64,000 nucleotides of DNA from assembly GCA_963825175.1 (NCBI GenBank), contig CAWGSA010000001.1, positions 372,001 through 436,000 on the forward strand. Direction: 5' to 3'. The notes beneath the pieces are model-generated. The model saw only the letters and a list, made by a program, of their open reading frames with translations. It was not told the DNA's origin and did no database searches. This DNA is from DATFTF01 sp963825175. GTDB lineage: Bacteria; Acidobacteriota; Thermoanaerobaculia; UBA5066; Gp7-AA6. This document shows, piece by piece, positions 8,725 to 16,464 of the stretch (its first letter is position 1; each line of letters opens with the position of its first letter). The position numbers and the translations under genes are program-made.

Positions 8725-9255
8725 TCACGCTCCGATCCCGGTGCCATTGTCCGATCCCGTGGCGGTGATCCGGAAATCTTCCTCCGGATGCACTTCCAGG
8801 AATGGGCCGTCGGTGTCGATGACGACGGCGCCGCCGAAGGACAGTCGCGCCAGCGGGCCGATCGGAGTCGATGCGCAGACGGCGTGAGCCGCCGTGTCGG
8901 GCTCGACCTCGATGCGGACGAAGCGTAACGGCGCCGGATCCGCGGCCATCGCACCGATCCGGAAAGTCTCGAGCGCGATGTCGATCGTCCAGAATCCGTC
9001 GGTCGAATGCTGGGCGTCCCGGACTGGGAGCCCGACCGCCTCGGCTGCGCAGCCGGTCTCCTTCCATCCGGAAATGCCCAGGAACTTGAAGGGAGTCGTC
9101 AGAAACGCGATGAAGCGGCCGAACCAGGAGATCGGGGGCTGAGGCTGCCGCGACAGCATCGCGATCGTTCCCGCGGCATCGCACGCGGGCGTCGCGGCGA
9201 AATGTTCGGGCTTCACGCGCCGCAGAGACCGCCGCCAGTAGTGACGAATCCGCAT
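8725..9255 (-). CDS. Hypothetical protein
   Basis: A 176-residue protein I do not recognise. The N-terminus is basic and probably cytoplasmic. A moderately hydrophobic stretch, ISWFGRFIAFLTTPFKFLG (about 42-60), is too weak to be called a confident membrane segment. The second half is beta-rich with alternating hydrophobics (FWTIDIALETFRIG, RFVRIEVEPD, RLSFGGAVVIDTDGPFLEVH). Codon bias is in keeping with neighbours, which supports a real gene. It runs in the same direction as the secreted gene downstream, about 125 bp away. Confidence 0.55.
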   Translation of the reverse strand: MRIRHYWRRSLRRVKPEHFAATPACDAAGTIAMLSRQPQPPISWFGRFIAFLTTPFKFLGISGWKETGCAAEAVGLPVRDAQHSTDGFWTIDIALETFRIGAMAADPAPLRFVRIEVEPDTAAHAVCASTPIGPLARLSFGGAVVIDTDGPFLEVHPEEDFRITATGSDNGTGIGA

Positions 9256-9357
9256 TGCCGCTCACCACCGCCCGCCGCGACCCGGTCGCGCGTCGCGTTC
9301 GCAGACCGGACACTATACTGATACGGAGCCCCGCGACCGATCCCACATCGCCGAGAC

Positions 9358-10611
9358 ATGGCCAACCAGATCAACGAGTATCCTCCGCCGACCCAGCACG
9401 CCCTCGAGCGCTACACCGCGCCGCCGGAATCGGTGCGACAGGGGATCGCGCTCTGTCTGTCGGGCGGCGGGTATCGGGCCCTCCTCTTCCATCTGGGGGC
9501 TCTGACGCGGTTGAACGAGCTCGGCATCCTGGCCCGGCTGCGGACGATTTCGTCCGTTTCGGGGGGCAGCATCCTGTCGGCGCGGCTGGCGTCGGCCTCG
9601 TTCTACCCGTTGTTGGGTCCCGTCGCCGCGCCGCAATGGGAGCGCGAGGTGGCCGGGCCGCTGCGCGCCTTCGCCGCGCGCAACATCCGCACGCCGGCAA
9701 TGCTTCGGCGGCTCCTTCCGTGGAACTGGTTCCGCACCTCGACCGGCGTCGAAGCGCTCGCCCGCGCGTACCGTGACGTCACCGGAGTGCCCATATCGGC
9801 GCTGCCGGAGGAGCCCAACTTCCTCTTCTCCGCGACAGACATGGCCTTCGGCGTGAACTGGGTCTTCGAGCGCCGGCGCATGGGCGACTACCAGGCGGGA
9901 TACGCGCTGCCGCGGGCGCGCGATCCGTTGGCCCGAGCCGTGGCCGCCTCGTCCTGCTTTCCACCGATCTTCAATCCCCTGCCGATCCGGCTGCGCCCGA
10001 AGGATCTGACCGGCGGCAAGATTCCGAAGGGCCCGGAGCGGGACAAGCTCATCCGCGGCCTGCGGCTCACCGACGGCGGCAATTACGACAACCTGGGGCT
10101 CGAGCCGGTCTGGAAGAGCCACGCCACGATCCTGTGCTGCGACGGCGGCGCGATCTTCGACTTCGAGCCCGATGGCGGACTCTTCTGGAGGCTGAAGCGC
10201 TACCTCGCGATCATCGACAACCAGTTGCTGGCGCTTCGCAAACGGTGGCTCGTCGGCGGTTTCATCGACGGCCAATTCGACGGAACGTACTGGGGAGTGG
10301 CGAGCGCCGTGTCGAGCTTCGAGGTCGACGTCACGCCGTCCTACTCCAAGGAGTTCGCCGAGTCGGTGATCGCCCACATCCGCACGGACCTCGATGCGTT
10401 CTCCGACGCCGAGGCAGCGGTGCTCGAGAACCACGGCTACGTGCTGGCGGAATCCGCGATCCGGCGGCACTTGCCGCAGCTGCTGCCGTCGCCGGCTCCG
10501 CCGCTCGCGCTGCCGCATCCGTGGATCGAAGAGGAGGAAGCTCGCCGCCTGCTCGTCCGATCGGCCACGCGGACGTTGTTCGGGCGCTTCGGGCGCTCCG
10601 CGCCCACGTGA
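9358..10611 (+). CDS. Patatin-like phospholipase
   Basis: A 417-residue predicted Ser-Asp dyad lipid acyl hydrolase. The oxyanion motif CLSGGGYRALLFHLGAL is at about 33-49. The nucleophile Ser68 sits in SSVSGGS, a variant of GxSxG with Ser in the first position. The catalytic Asp239 lies in LTDGGNYDNLGLEP. Length and order fit cytoplasmic bacterial patatins; no signal peptide or membrane segment is visible. The C-terminal 120 residues (about 280-400) are a family-variable region. The stop codon opens a short heptamer array, and the neighbouring redox gene is convergent. Confidence 0.92.
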   Translation: MANQINEYPPPTQHALERYTAPPESVRQGIALCLSGGGYRALLFHLGALTRLNELGILARLRTISSVSGGSILSARLASASFYPLLGPVAAPQWEREVAGPLRAFAARNIRTPAMLRRLLPWNWFRTSTGVEALARAYRDVTGVPISALPEEPNFLFSATDMAFGVNWVFERRRMGDYQAGYALPRARDPLARAVAASSCFPPIFNPLPIRLRPKDLTGGKIPKGPERDKLIRGLRLTDGGNYDNLGLEPVWKSHATILCCDGGAIFDFEPDGGLFWRLKRYLAIIDNQLLALRKRWLVGGFIDGQFDGTYWGVASAVSSFEVDVTPSYSKEFAESVIAHIRTDLDAFSDAEAAVLENHGYVLAESAIRRHLPQLLPSPAPPLALPHPWIEEEEARRLLVRSATRTLFGRFGRSAPT

Positions 10612-10636
10612 GGCGGAAGGCGTGAGGCGTGACGTG
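10609..10636. repeat. Heptamer array at the patatin stop codon
   Basis: Four in-phase 7-base units: TGAGGCG, GAAGGCG, TGAGGCG and TGACGTG. The first three bases are the patatin stop codon. The core unit is the same as in the 16-copy array at 25743. It lies between convergent genes. Confidence 0.6.
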
Positions 10637-10677
10637 CTGAAAACGCTCGTCGCCCGAATACGTCCTGCGCCCTCCTC

Positions 10678-11040
10678 CTACTTCAAAAGCTCGTCGAGCT
10701 CCCGCTTCACGTCTTCCATCTTCACTTCGTGATCCGGCTCCTTCCACAAAACCTTGCCCGCCGCGGAGCGGATGACGAGTCCATGGTTCTGGAAGCCGAG
10801 CTGCTGCACGATCTTCTTGTTCTCTTCGGTCGTCGCGTCGAGATTCTGGCCGTGAACCCTTCCCTTGTAGTCCTGGTCCAACCCGCTCACGGCGGGCTTG
10901 ATCTTGGCGCAGATGGGTCAGCCGGGAAGAAAATAGTAGGTCACATCGAGCGGCGCGGGCCTGGAGGGCATGGCCGCCGCCAAAGCCGCGGTGAGAGATC
11001 CCAGCGCACCGAGAATCACGTCGCGTCGCGTCGTCGTCAT
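10678..11040 (-). CDS. Thioredoxin-like protein with in-frame UGA (candidate selenoprotein, UxxC)
   Basis: If the TGA at 10918-10920 (codon 41) is read as selenocysteine, one 120-residue protein results: a Tat/Sec-like signal (TTTRRDVILGALGSLTAALA), a beta-strand VTYYFLPG, the redox motif Sec41-Pro-Ile-Cys44, then a thioredoxin-like fold with GLVIRSAAGKVLW and a charged C-terminal helix. Frame and homology-like content continue cleanly through the UGA. A 7-bp hairpin with loop CGUGA begins 20 bases after it, as bacterial SECIS elements do. The ATG at 11040 has AGGGGGAG just upstream. It diverges from the TlpA-like thioredoxin gene across 41 bp. The alternative is a pseudogene or a one-base sequencing error (TGC to TGA). 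Confidence 0.7.
10880..10898 (-). other. Candidate bacterial SECIS hairpin
   Basis: Downstream of the UGA on the coding strand, AGCCCGC pairs with GCGGGUU around the five-base loop CGUGA. The loop starts 27 bases after the UGA, has G in its second position followed by U, and the stem has seven pairs. These are the features expected of a bacterial SECIS that recruits SelB. The same bases also encode protein, as is normal in bacteria. It is unproven until SelB is found in the genome. Confidence 0.55.
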
Positions 11041-11081
11041 GGCTCCCCCTCTCACCGGAGACTATACTGAGGATCCTCTCG

Positions 11082-12125
11082 ATGCGTTCGCTCTTCGCCG
11101 TCTGCGCCGTCGCCCTCGCTTTTCCGCTCGACCTTGCCGCGCAGAGCTCTCCGCCGCATCCGGCGCCGGCGCCGGCGGCGACGTCCCCGGACGTTCAGAC
11201 GCAGATGGCCGCCGGCAACGCGTTCATCGCCCGCCAGCAATTCGCCGAGGCGGCCAAGTCGTACCAGGCCGCGTTTCGCCTGTCCGGCGGGAAGTGCTTC
11301 GCGTGCCTGGAGGCTCTGGCCGCCGCCCACATCCGATTGAACGCCGTCGACGAGGCGATGGACGACGCTCGCCACGCGCGAACGGTCGCGGCTTCGGACC
11401 AGGAACGCGCCCGGGCCGACAATCAGCTGGGCCTGGCCTATGCCGCCAAGGCGAAGAAGGACGTCAAGGATTCCAAGGAGCTGCGGTCCGCCGAGGAGGC
11501 GTTCCGAAAGGCCCTCGCCGGCGACCAGGCTCTCAACGCCGCGCGCTTCCACCTGGCCAAGGTGCTGATTCGCGAGGGGCGAGACAAAGACGCCGACGCG
11601 GTGCTCGAGGACTACCTAAAGCGCGAGGCGCCCGGGCCCTTCGCCGACCAGGCCCGAGCCCTCCAGAAGAACCACCGCCGGGCGACCGAGCTGCTGGTTC
11701 CGGACTTCACGCTGACGACCCTGGACGGCAAGACGATCACTCCCGCCAGCTTGAAAGGAAAAGTGGTCTTGCTCGACTTCTGGGCGACGTGGTGCGGCCC
11801 CTGCCGGCAGGCCCTCCCCGAGCTGAAGGACATCCAGAAGAAATTCGCGAAGAAGCCGTTCGAGATCATCAGCATCAGCGTCGACAGGGATCGCAAGACC
11901 CTGGAGGACTTCATCCAGAAGAACGCAATGACCTGGCCGCAATTTTTCGACGACGGGTACCGGGTGTCGCGATACGCCTTCGGCGTCAGCACTTTTCCGA
12001 GCTACTTCGTGATCGACCAGGGTGGCGTCGTGGTCTACTACACGCATGGATACTCGATGACCACCGCGGGCAAGCTCACGTTCGAGATCGACGAAGCCTT
12101 GAAGAAGGCCCCTGCTCACGGCTAG
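11082..12125 (+). CDS. Exported TPR plus TlpA/ResA-like thioredoxin
   Basis: A 347-residue envelope thiol oxidoreductase. Residues 1-21 are a Sec signal peptide and 22-37 a Pro/Ala linker. About 38-195 form TPR helices (AGNAFIARQQFAEAAKSYQAA; later AARFHLAKVLIREGRDKDAD). The C-terminal 145 residues are an AhpC/TlpA-type thioredoxin: PDFTLTTLDGKTITPASL, then WCGPC with Cys238 and Cys241, and the cis-proline region VSTFPSYFVID. Such proteins reduce disulfides in periplasmic partners such as apocytochrome c. Cys72 and Cys75 in the TPR part (KCFAC) form a second CxxC pair. It is divergent from the candidate selenoprotein. Confidence 0.92.
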   Translation: MRSLFAVCAVALAFPLDLAAQSSPPHPAPAPAATSPDVQTQMAAGNAFIARQQFAEAAKSYQAAFRLSGGKCFACLEALAAAHIRLNAVDEAMDDARHARTVAASDQERARADNQLGLAYAAKAKKDVKDSKELRSAEEAFRKALAGDQALNAARFHLAKVLIREGRDKDADAVLEDYLKREAPGPFADQARALQKNHRRATELLVPDFTLTTLDGKTITPASLKGKVVLLDFWATWCGPCRQALPELKDIQKKFAKKPFEIISISVDRDRKTLEDFIQKNAMTWPQFFDDGYRVSRYAFGVSTFPSYFVIDQGGVVVYYTHGYSMTTAGKLTFEIDEALKKAPAHG

Positions 12126-12146
12126 CGAAGGCTGCGCCCCGTCCTT

Positions 12147-12599
12147 CTAGGCGCGCGCTCCGGCCGCCGCCTGTTCCCGGGTCGCCGCGGCCCTCTTCTG
12201 GAGCACGGCGGCGCGCTCCTGGGCCCGAGGAGACGACTGAATCACCTTCTCGACGTTGGTCCAAAAGGTCGGCGTTCCCAGATCCGCGCGGATCTGCGGC
12301 ACCAGGTGGGCCAGCTTCGCCCAGACGAAGACCATCTCCCCGCCGGAGTCCAGAAACAGGTCCAGGTTCAGGACTCCGCGCACGACGAAGGACGCCGTCA
12401 TCTCCCAATACGACGTCACCATGCGGTAGAACGCGTTCTCGGGGCCGGTCGAGGCGGAAACGGCCTTGACGTCATCGATCGTCGCGGGGGAGAACTTTCC
12501 GAACCACGCCCGCGCCTCTCGCATCTTCTCCTCACGGCGAAGCTCGTACAGCTTGAGGATCAGGTGGGCGTCCTCGTAGGTCGGCACCGAGTGGTCCAT
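12147..12599 (-). CDS. DUF4760-like hypothetical protein
   Basis: A 150-residue, mostly helical cytoplasmic protein. The N-terminus YEDAHLILKLYELRREEKMREARAWF and the middle MVTSYWEMTASFVVRGVLN resemble a conserved family of about 150 residues (DUF4760-like) with no known function. The C-terminal 35 residues are Ala/Arg/Gln-rich and probably coiled or disordered. It converges on the TPR-thioredoxin gene with a gap of 21 bp and is divergent from the GAPDH pair, so it probably has its own promoter in the 75 bp before it. Confidence 0.65.
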   Translation of the reverse strand: MDHSVPTYEDAHLILKLYELRREEKMREARAWFGKFSPATIDDVKAVSASTGPENAFYRMVTSYWEMTASFVVRGVLNLDLFLDSGGEMVFVWAKLAHLVPQIRADLGTPTFWTNVEKVIQSSPRAQERAAVLQKRAAATREQAAAGARA

Positions 12600-12674
12600 T
12601 TCTCATCTCCTTCGAAGGAGGCTAGGTCTATCACGACGGCCGTTGCTTGTGTTAAGACTCCGGCGGGAGGCCTG

Positions 12675-13727
12675 TTGACCACGACCGTCGGACTGGTTGG
12701 GTTCGGGAGGATCGGTAAGAACCTCTTCCGTCTGCTCTACAACCGCGACGATATCCGCGTCGGCGCGATCACGGACCTCGACGATCCCGCCGGGCTCGAG
12801 TATCTGCTGCGTTTCGACACGGTTCTCGGCCGGTTCCCCGATCTCGTGTCCATCAAGGATGGCCATCTCTATGTCGTCGGTCGGCAGATCCCGTTCCTGA
12901 CCGGCCCGAAGGCGGACGACGTCAGTTGGAAGGATCTGGGGGTCGACGTGGTGCTGGAGGCGACCGCCCGGTCGCGCACGCGCGCCGAGCTCGAGCGGCA
13001 TCTGGCGGCCGGCGCCCGCCGGGTGATCTCGCTCGCTCCCCCGCCTCCCGACGCCGCGGATGCGCCGGACCTGATGGTGGTCGGCGGAGTCAACGACGAC
13101 AAGCTCGAGGCGCGCCACCGGATCGTCTCCAACGCCTCCTCCACCGTGCACTGCGTGGCGCCGATCACGAAGATCCTCAACGAGGCGTTTGGGATCCGCC
13201 GCGCGATCTTCACGACCGTGCACTCCTACACCGCGCACCACCGCCTGGCGGACGTTCCGGAGGAGGACAAACGGCTGGGCCGCGCCGCGGCGGAGAACAT
13301 CATCCCGCAGCAGTCACGCTCCCCGCGCATGGTGGTCGAGCTCCTCCCCGAGCTGAAGGGAAAGTTGACCGGCTACGCCATGAACGTTCCGGTCCGCAAC
13401 GGCTCGGCCGTCGATCTGGTCTGCTGGTTCGAGAAGAAGGTGACAGCGGTCGCGATCAACGAGGTGGTGCGCACCGCCGCCGCGTCGGGTCGTTGGAAAA
13501 CGATCCTGCAGTACGAAGACTCTCCGATCGTTTCCGCCGACGTGGCTCTCTCCAGCTACTCGGCCATCTTCGACTCCCTGGTCACGATGACGATCGGAGA
13601 CCGGCTGGGCAAGACGGTGTCGTGGTACGACTCCGGTTTCGGATACACGCACCGGGCGATCGACCTCATCCGCCGGTTCGCGGCTCTCGATGCGGGGAGC
13701 GCCGCCGCGGCAGGAGGCAAGCCATGA
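12675..13727 (+). CDS. GAPDH paralogue lacking the catalytic cysteine
   Basis: A 350-residue homologue of glyceraldehyde-3-phosphate dehydrogenase. The Rossmann motif VGLVGFGRIGKN and C-terminal GDRLGKTVSWYDSGFGYTHR are family-typical. The active-site signature reads SNASSTVHCVAP instead of SNASCTTNCLAP, so the nucleophilic Cys is Ser156. The second cysteine (Cys160) and the His of VHSYT remain. Without the thiol, normal hemithioacetal chemistry should fail. It may be regulatory, bind NAD or phosphate esters, or act on another substrate. The start is taken as TTG with GGGAGG four bases upstream. It overlaps the canonical gene by ATGA, so the two are co-translated. Confidence 0.85.
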   Translation: MTTTVGLVGFGRIGKNLFRLLYNRDDIRVGAITDLDDPAGLEYLLRFDTVLGRFPDLVSIKDGHLYVVGRQIPFLTGPKADDVSWKDLGVDVVLEATARSRTRAELERHLAAGARRVISLAPPPPDAADAPDLMVVGGVNDDKLEARHRIVSNASSTVHCVAPITKILNEAFGIRRAIFTTVHSYTAHHRLADVPEEDKRLGRAAAENIIPQQSRSPRMVVELLPELKGKLTGYAMNVPVRNGSAVDLVCWFEKKVTAVAINEVVRTAAASGRWKTILQYEDSPIVSADVALSSYSAIFDSLVTMTIGDRLGKTVSWYDSGFGYTHRAIDLIRRFAALDAGSAAAAGGKP

Positions 13728-14725
13728 TCCGCGTGGGCATCAACGGCTTCGGGCGCATCGGCCGCACCGTCTTCCGCATCCTGTCCGACCGCCCCGACGT
13801 GGAGGTCGTGTGCATCAACGACCTGTACGACAACGACCAGCTCGCCTATCTCTTGAAGTACGACACCGTCATGCGCGTCTTTCCCAAGGAGGTTCGGACG
13901 GAAGGCGACGCCATGTACGTGGACGGCAAGAAGATCCTGATGACCGAGGAGCGGGACCCGGGCAAGCTGCCGTGGGGCAAGCTCGGCGTCGAAGTCGTCG
14001 TCGAGTCGACCGGCGTCCTGCGCACGCGCGAGAAGATCGAGCCGCACCTGAAGGCCGGCGCGAAGCGCGTGATCCTGACCGTGCCGGCCAAGGACGAGAT
14101 CGACGCGATGATCGTGATCGGCGTCAACGACGCGGACTTGAAACCGGAGCACCGCATCGTCTCCAACGCTTCCTGCACCACCAATTGCCTCGCTCCGATC
14201 GCCAAGGTCTTGGACGACGCGTTCGGGATCGAGGAAGGCTTCATGACGACCGTGCACGCCTACACCAACGATCAGCGCCTGGCCGACGTGCCGCACAAGG
14301 ACCTGCGGCGCAGCCGGGCCGCCGCGGAGAGCATCATCCCGACCACGACCGGCGCGGCTCGGGCCGTCGGCAAGGTTCTGCCCAGGCTCAAGGGAAAGCT
14401 GGACGGGATGGCGATGCGAGTCCCGGTGGTGGACGGGTCGATCGTCGACCTGACCTGCCGGTTCGCGAAACCCGCGAACTCAGCCGAGGTCAACGCCGCA
14501 GTCAAGGCCGCCGCGCAGGGGCCGATGAAGCGGATCATCGAATACAGCGAGGTGCCGCTGGTGTCCTCGGACATCATCGGCAATCCTCACTCCTCGATCT
14601 TCGACGCTCTCTCCACCGCCGCGTCGGGCGACGGTTACGTCAAGGTCATGTCGTGGTACGACAATGAGTGGGGCTACTCCAACCGCGTCGTCGACTTGAT
14701 CGACCGGCTCGCGGCGCTGGGTTAG
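13724..14725 (+). CDS. gap: Type I glyceraldehyde-3-phosphate dehydrogenase
   Basis: A 333-residue glycolytic enzyme that oxidatively phosphorylates glyceraldehyde 3-phosphate to 1,3-bisphosphoglycerate with NAD(P). Canonical features are all present: INGFGRIGRTVFR at the N-terminus, SNASCTTNCLAP with nucleophile Cys151, the base His in VHAYTNDQ, and SWYDNEWGYSNRV near the end. Asp33 in INDLYD favours NAD over NADP. It starts inside the stop of the Cys-less paralogue upstream. No pgk or tpi is adjacent. A GC hairpin and a heptamer array follow. Confidence 0.96.
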   Translation: MIRVGINGFGRIGRTVFRILSDRPDVEVVCINDLYDNDQLAYLLKYDTVMRVFPKEVRTEGDAMYVDGKKILMTEERDPGKLPWGKLGVEVVVESTGVLRTREKIEPHLKAGAKRVILTVPAKDEIDAMIVIGVNDADLKPEHRIVSNASCTTNCLAPIAKVLDDAFGIEEGFMTTVHAYTNDQRLADVPHKDLRRSRAAAESIIPTTTGAARAVGKVLPRLKGKLDGMAMRVPVVDGSIVDLTCRFAKPANSAEVNAAVKAAAQGPMKRIIEYSEVPLVSSDIIGNPHSSIFDALSTAASGDGYVKVMSWYDNEWGYSNRVVDLIDRLAALG

Positions 14726-14771
14726 CCGTCGCTGCCGCTCGCTACGGGACCTGGCTAACCCTCTCCCCTGC

Positions 14772-14790
14772 CCTCTCCCTCGGGGAGAGG
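14772..14790 (+). terminator. GC-rich hairpin after gap
   Basis: CCTCTCCC pairs perfectly with GGGAGAGG around a three-base loop, 47 bases after the gap stop and before the convergent DoxX gene. There is no U-run, so it would be a weak or factor-assisted terminator for either direction. Confidence 0.4.
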
Positions 14791-14808
14791 AGGAAGACAC
14801 CAGCGACT

Positions 14809-14829
14809 ACGCCTTACGCCTCACGCCCC
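14809..14829. repeat. Three-unit heptamer array next to the DoxX stop
   Basis: ACGCCTT, ACGCCTC, ACGCCCC in phase, read on the other strand as GGCGT-containing heptamers like those at 10609 and 25743. It touches the stop codon of the leftward DoxX gene. Confidence 0.5.
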
Positions 14830-14830
14830 A

Positions 14831-15232
14831 TCACCCTCGCTTCATCACCGCGAACTTGCCCGGGCCCGCGAGCAGAATCCCCAGACAGACGATGCACAGC
14901 GTCAGCGGGTACTCGAAGCCCATCTTGTCGGCGAAGAACCCGTTCTTCCAATGGACGAGCAACACGGCGCCCAGCATCTCGATGAACATGCCCGCGGCGG
15001 CGATGCGGGTCAGGACTCCGAAAATGAGGCCCAGGCCCCCGAGGAGCTCTCCGAACGAGACGAGGTAGGGAACGATGACCGGCATGCCGCTCTTGGTCAT
15101 CGCGGCGACGGTTCCCTGGAGCCCGTAGCCGCCGAAGACACCCAGGACTTTCTGCGCGCCATGTGCGAAGAAGACGACGCCCACCACCAGGCGAATGAGT
15201 AGAAGAGCGGTGTCGGTGTTCCGGCTGTTCAT
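14831..15232 (-). CDS. DoxX family membrane protein
   Basis: A 133-residue integral membrane protein of the DoxX family, with four transmembrane helices (about 8-28, 50-72, 77-97, 106-124). Diagnostic segments are RLVVGVVFFAHGAQKVLGVFGG, the loop VSFGELLGGLGLIFG and the C-terminal FEYPLTLCIVCLGILLAGPGKF. DoxX proteins are linked to quinone-dependent thiosulfate oxidation and, in actinobacteria, to thiol redox homeostasis; the role here is not set by context. It is followed 74 bp upstream by the dienelactone hydrolase gene on the same strand. Confidence 0.9.
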   Translation of the reverse strand: MNSRNTDTALLLIRLVVGVVFFAHGAQKVLGVFGGYGLQGTVAAMTKSGMPVIVPYLVSFGELLGGLGLIFGVLTRIAAAGMFIEMLGAVLLVHWKNGFFADKMGFEYPLTLCIVCLGILLAGPGKFAVMKRG

Positions 15233-15306
15233 GTTCTCCTCTTTCTTGGCTGGGACTCTGTGCAGCCTTCGTGCCCGAAAAAAAAGACGTCCGCCGGGAA
15301 ACGCGC

Positions 15307-16047
15307 CTAGGCGAGAGCGCGTCGGAAGAGCTCGACCGCCATCCGCCAGACTTCGTCGGCACCCTCGGGATCGTAGCGGGGGCCCTCGTCGCGCATGAAG
15401 GCGTGCTCGCCGGGCGCGAGATGGATGCGGTGATTCACCTTTGCGGCCGAGAGCGCGGCCGAGACTTTGGCACGGCCGTCTTCGGCAACGTGCGGGTCGG
15501 TCGCGCCGAACACGATGAGGAGCTCGCCCCGGATCTCGCTGGCGCGCGCGAGCGTTCCCGCGTCGGCGTCCTTGCCGACACGGCCATTGTGAAGCCCGGT
15601 TGGATAGCAGCAGACCGCCGCCTTCACGCGCGGATCGAGCGCGGCGCGAAACGCGAGATGCCCGCCGATGCAGAAACCTATCGCGCCGAGCTTGCCCGAC
15701 GCGACGTCCGGCTGCAACGCCAAGTGATCGAGGACCGCGGCGCGGTCCGCGTCGAAATCGGCGACCGAGGTGCGCGCGGCGCCGTCCTGTCCGCGCATCC
15801 GTCCGGCGTCGTCGTAGCCGATGACGGTCCCCGGCGGCTCGATGCGGTGGTAGATCTCCGGTCCCGCCACGACGAAGCCGTAGCCGGCGAGCCGCTCCAT
15901 CGAGCGGCGGATCGGGGCGGTCAACTGAAAGATCTCGGAGTAGAGGAGGATGCCGGGATACCGGCCCTCGGACTTGGGCGAAACGACGACGGTTCGCATC
16001 GGCCGGCCGTCGACCCTGACCTCGGCCTCCCGCGTCTTAATCTGCAT
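15307..16047 (-). CDS. Dienelactone hydrolase family protein
   Basis: A 246-residue cytoplasmic alpha/beta hydrolase. The nucleophile is Cys126 in GFCIGGH, followed by Asp184 in FGATDPHV and His215 in GEHAFMRDEG: the Cys-Asp-His triad typical of dienelactone hydrolases, which open lactone rings of dienelactones in chlorocatechol breakdown and act on other esters. The active-site segment YSEIFQLTAPIRRSMERLA near the N-terminus also fits. No other aromatic-degradation genes are near, so the natural substrate is open. Confidence 0.93.
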   Translation of the reverse strand: MQIKTREAEVRVDGRPMRTVVVSPKSEGRYPGILLYSEIFQLTAPIRRSMERLAGYGFVVAGPEIYHRIEPPGTVIGYDDAGRMRGQDGAARTSVADFDADRAAVLDHLALQPDVASGKLGAIGFCIGGHLAFRAALDPRVKAAVCCYPTGLHNGRVGKDADAGTLARASEIRGELLIVFGATDPHVAEDGRAKVSAALSAAKVNHRIHLAPGEHAFMRDEGPRYDPEGADEVWRMAVELFRRALA

Positions 16048-16239
16048 TCGAAGTCACTCCAGCCAAGGAGCTTATCCGATCCGTCCGCCTCCGTCCGGAG
16101 CGGTGGACAGTCCGGGGGAAATCCGAAATACATCATGCCGACTTCCGGCCGGAGTGCGATAATCCGCGGCACTTCAACGTTTCTTTTCTCGCCGCGCACG
16201 AGGCGCGTCGAGTTTTTTTGGCGAAAAGGAGACTGCATC

Positions 16240-16377
16240 ATGGCTTCTAACAACCAGGCTGCCCGCGTACCCGAGAACCGTCCGGTCGAAGTCAGCGCCA
16301 ATGCCCGTCCGTTGCCGAAGCGGGAGAGCAAACCGACAAAGTTTGTCATCAAGATCGCGACCGCGATCCCGGTGTAG
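16240..16377 (+). CDS. 45-residue peptide gene upstream of TPR protein
   Basis: Small gene with a strong ribosome-binding site (AAAAGGAG, about 8 bases before ATG). The peptide has a polar N-terminal half (MASNNQAARVPENRPVEVSA), then a basic linker with LPKRESKP and a hydrophobic C-terminus, KFVIKIATAIPV. It has no signal peptide and no cysteines. It starts a module of lower GC content than the flanks and is 87 bp from the TPR gene on the same strand. It could be a leader or signalling peptide read by the TPR protein, or a structural micropeptide. I know no family for it. Confidence 0.6.
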   Translation: MASNNQAARVPENRPVEVSANARPLPKRESKPTKFVIKIATAIPV

Positions 16378-16397
16378 TCAAAAAAGTCTTTGATATC

Positions 16398-16432
16398 AGC
16401 AATTGCGCCTAACAGGGGCGACTTGAATTGCT
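16398..16432 (+). promoter_or_regulatory. Hairpin between peptide and TPR genes
   Basis: AGCAATT (16398-16404) pairs with AATTGCT (16426-16432), with an inner CGCC / GGCG stem inside. It lies 20 bases after the peptide stop and 32 before the TPR start. It could attenuate or separate the two transcripts. There is no obvious U-run after it. Confidence 0.4.
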
Positions 16433-16464
16433 TGGCTCGATTGCTGCGTTATCAGGTTTGACCA

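Noticed and set aside
14740..14830. tRNA or small RNA between gap and DoxX
   Set aside because: Only a short GC hairpin and three heptamers are visible; no cloverleaf pattern.
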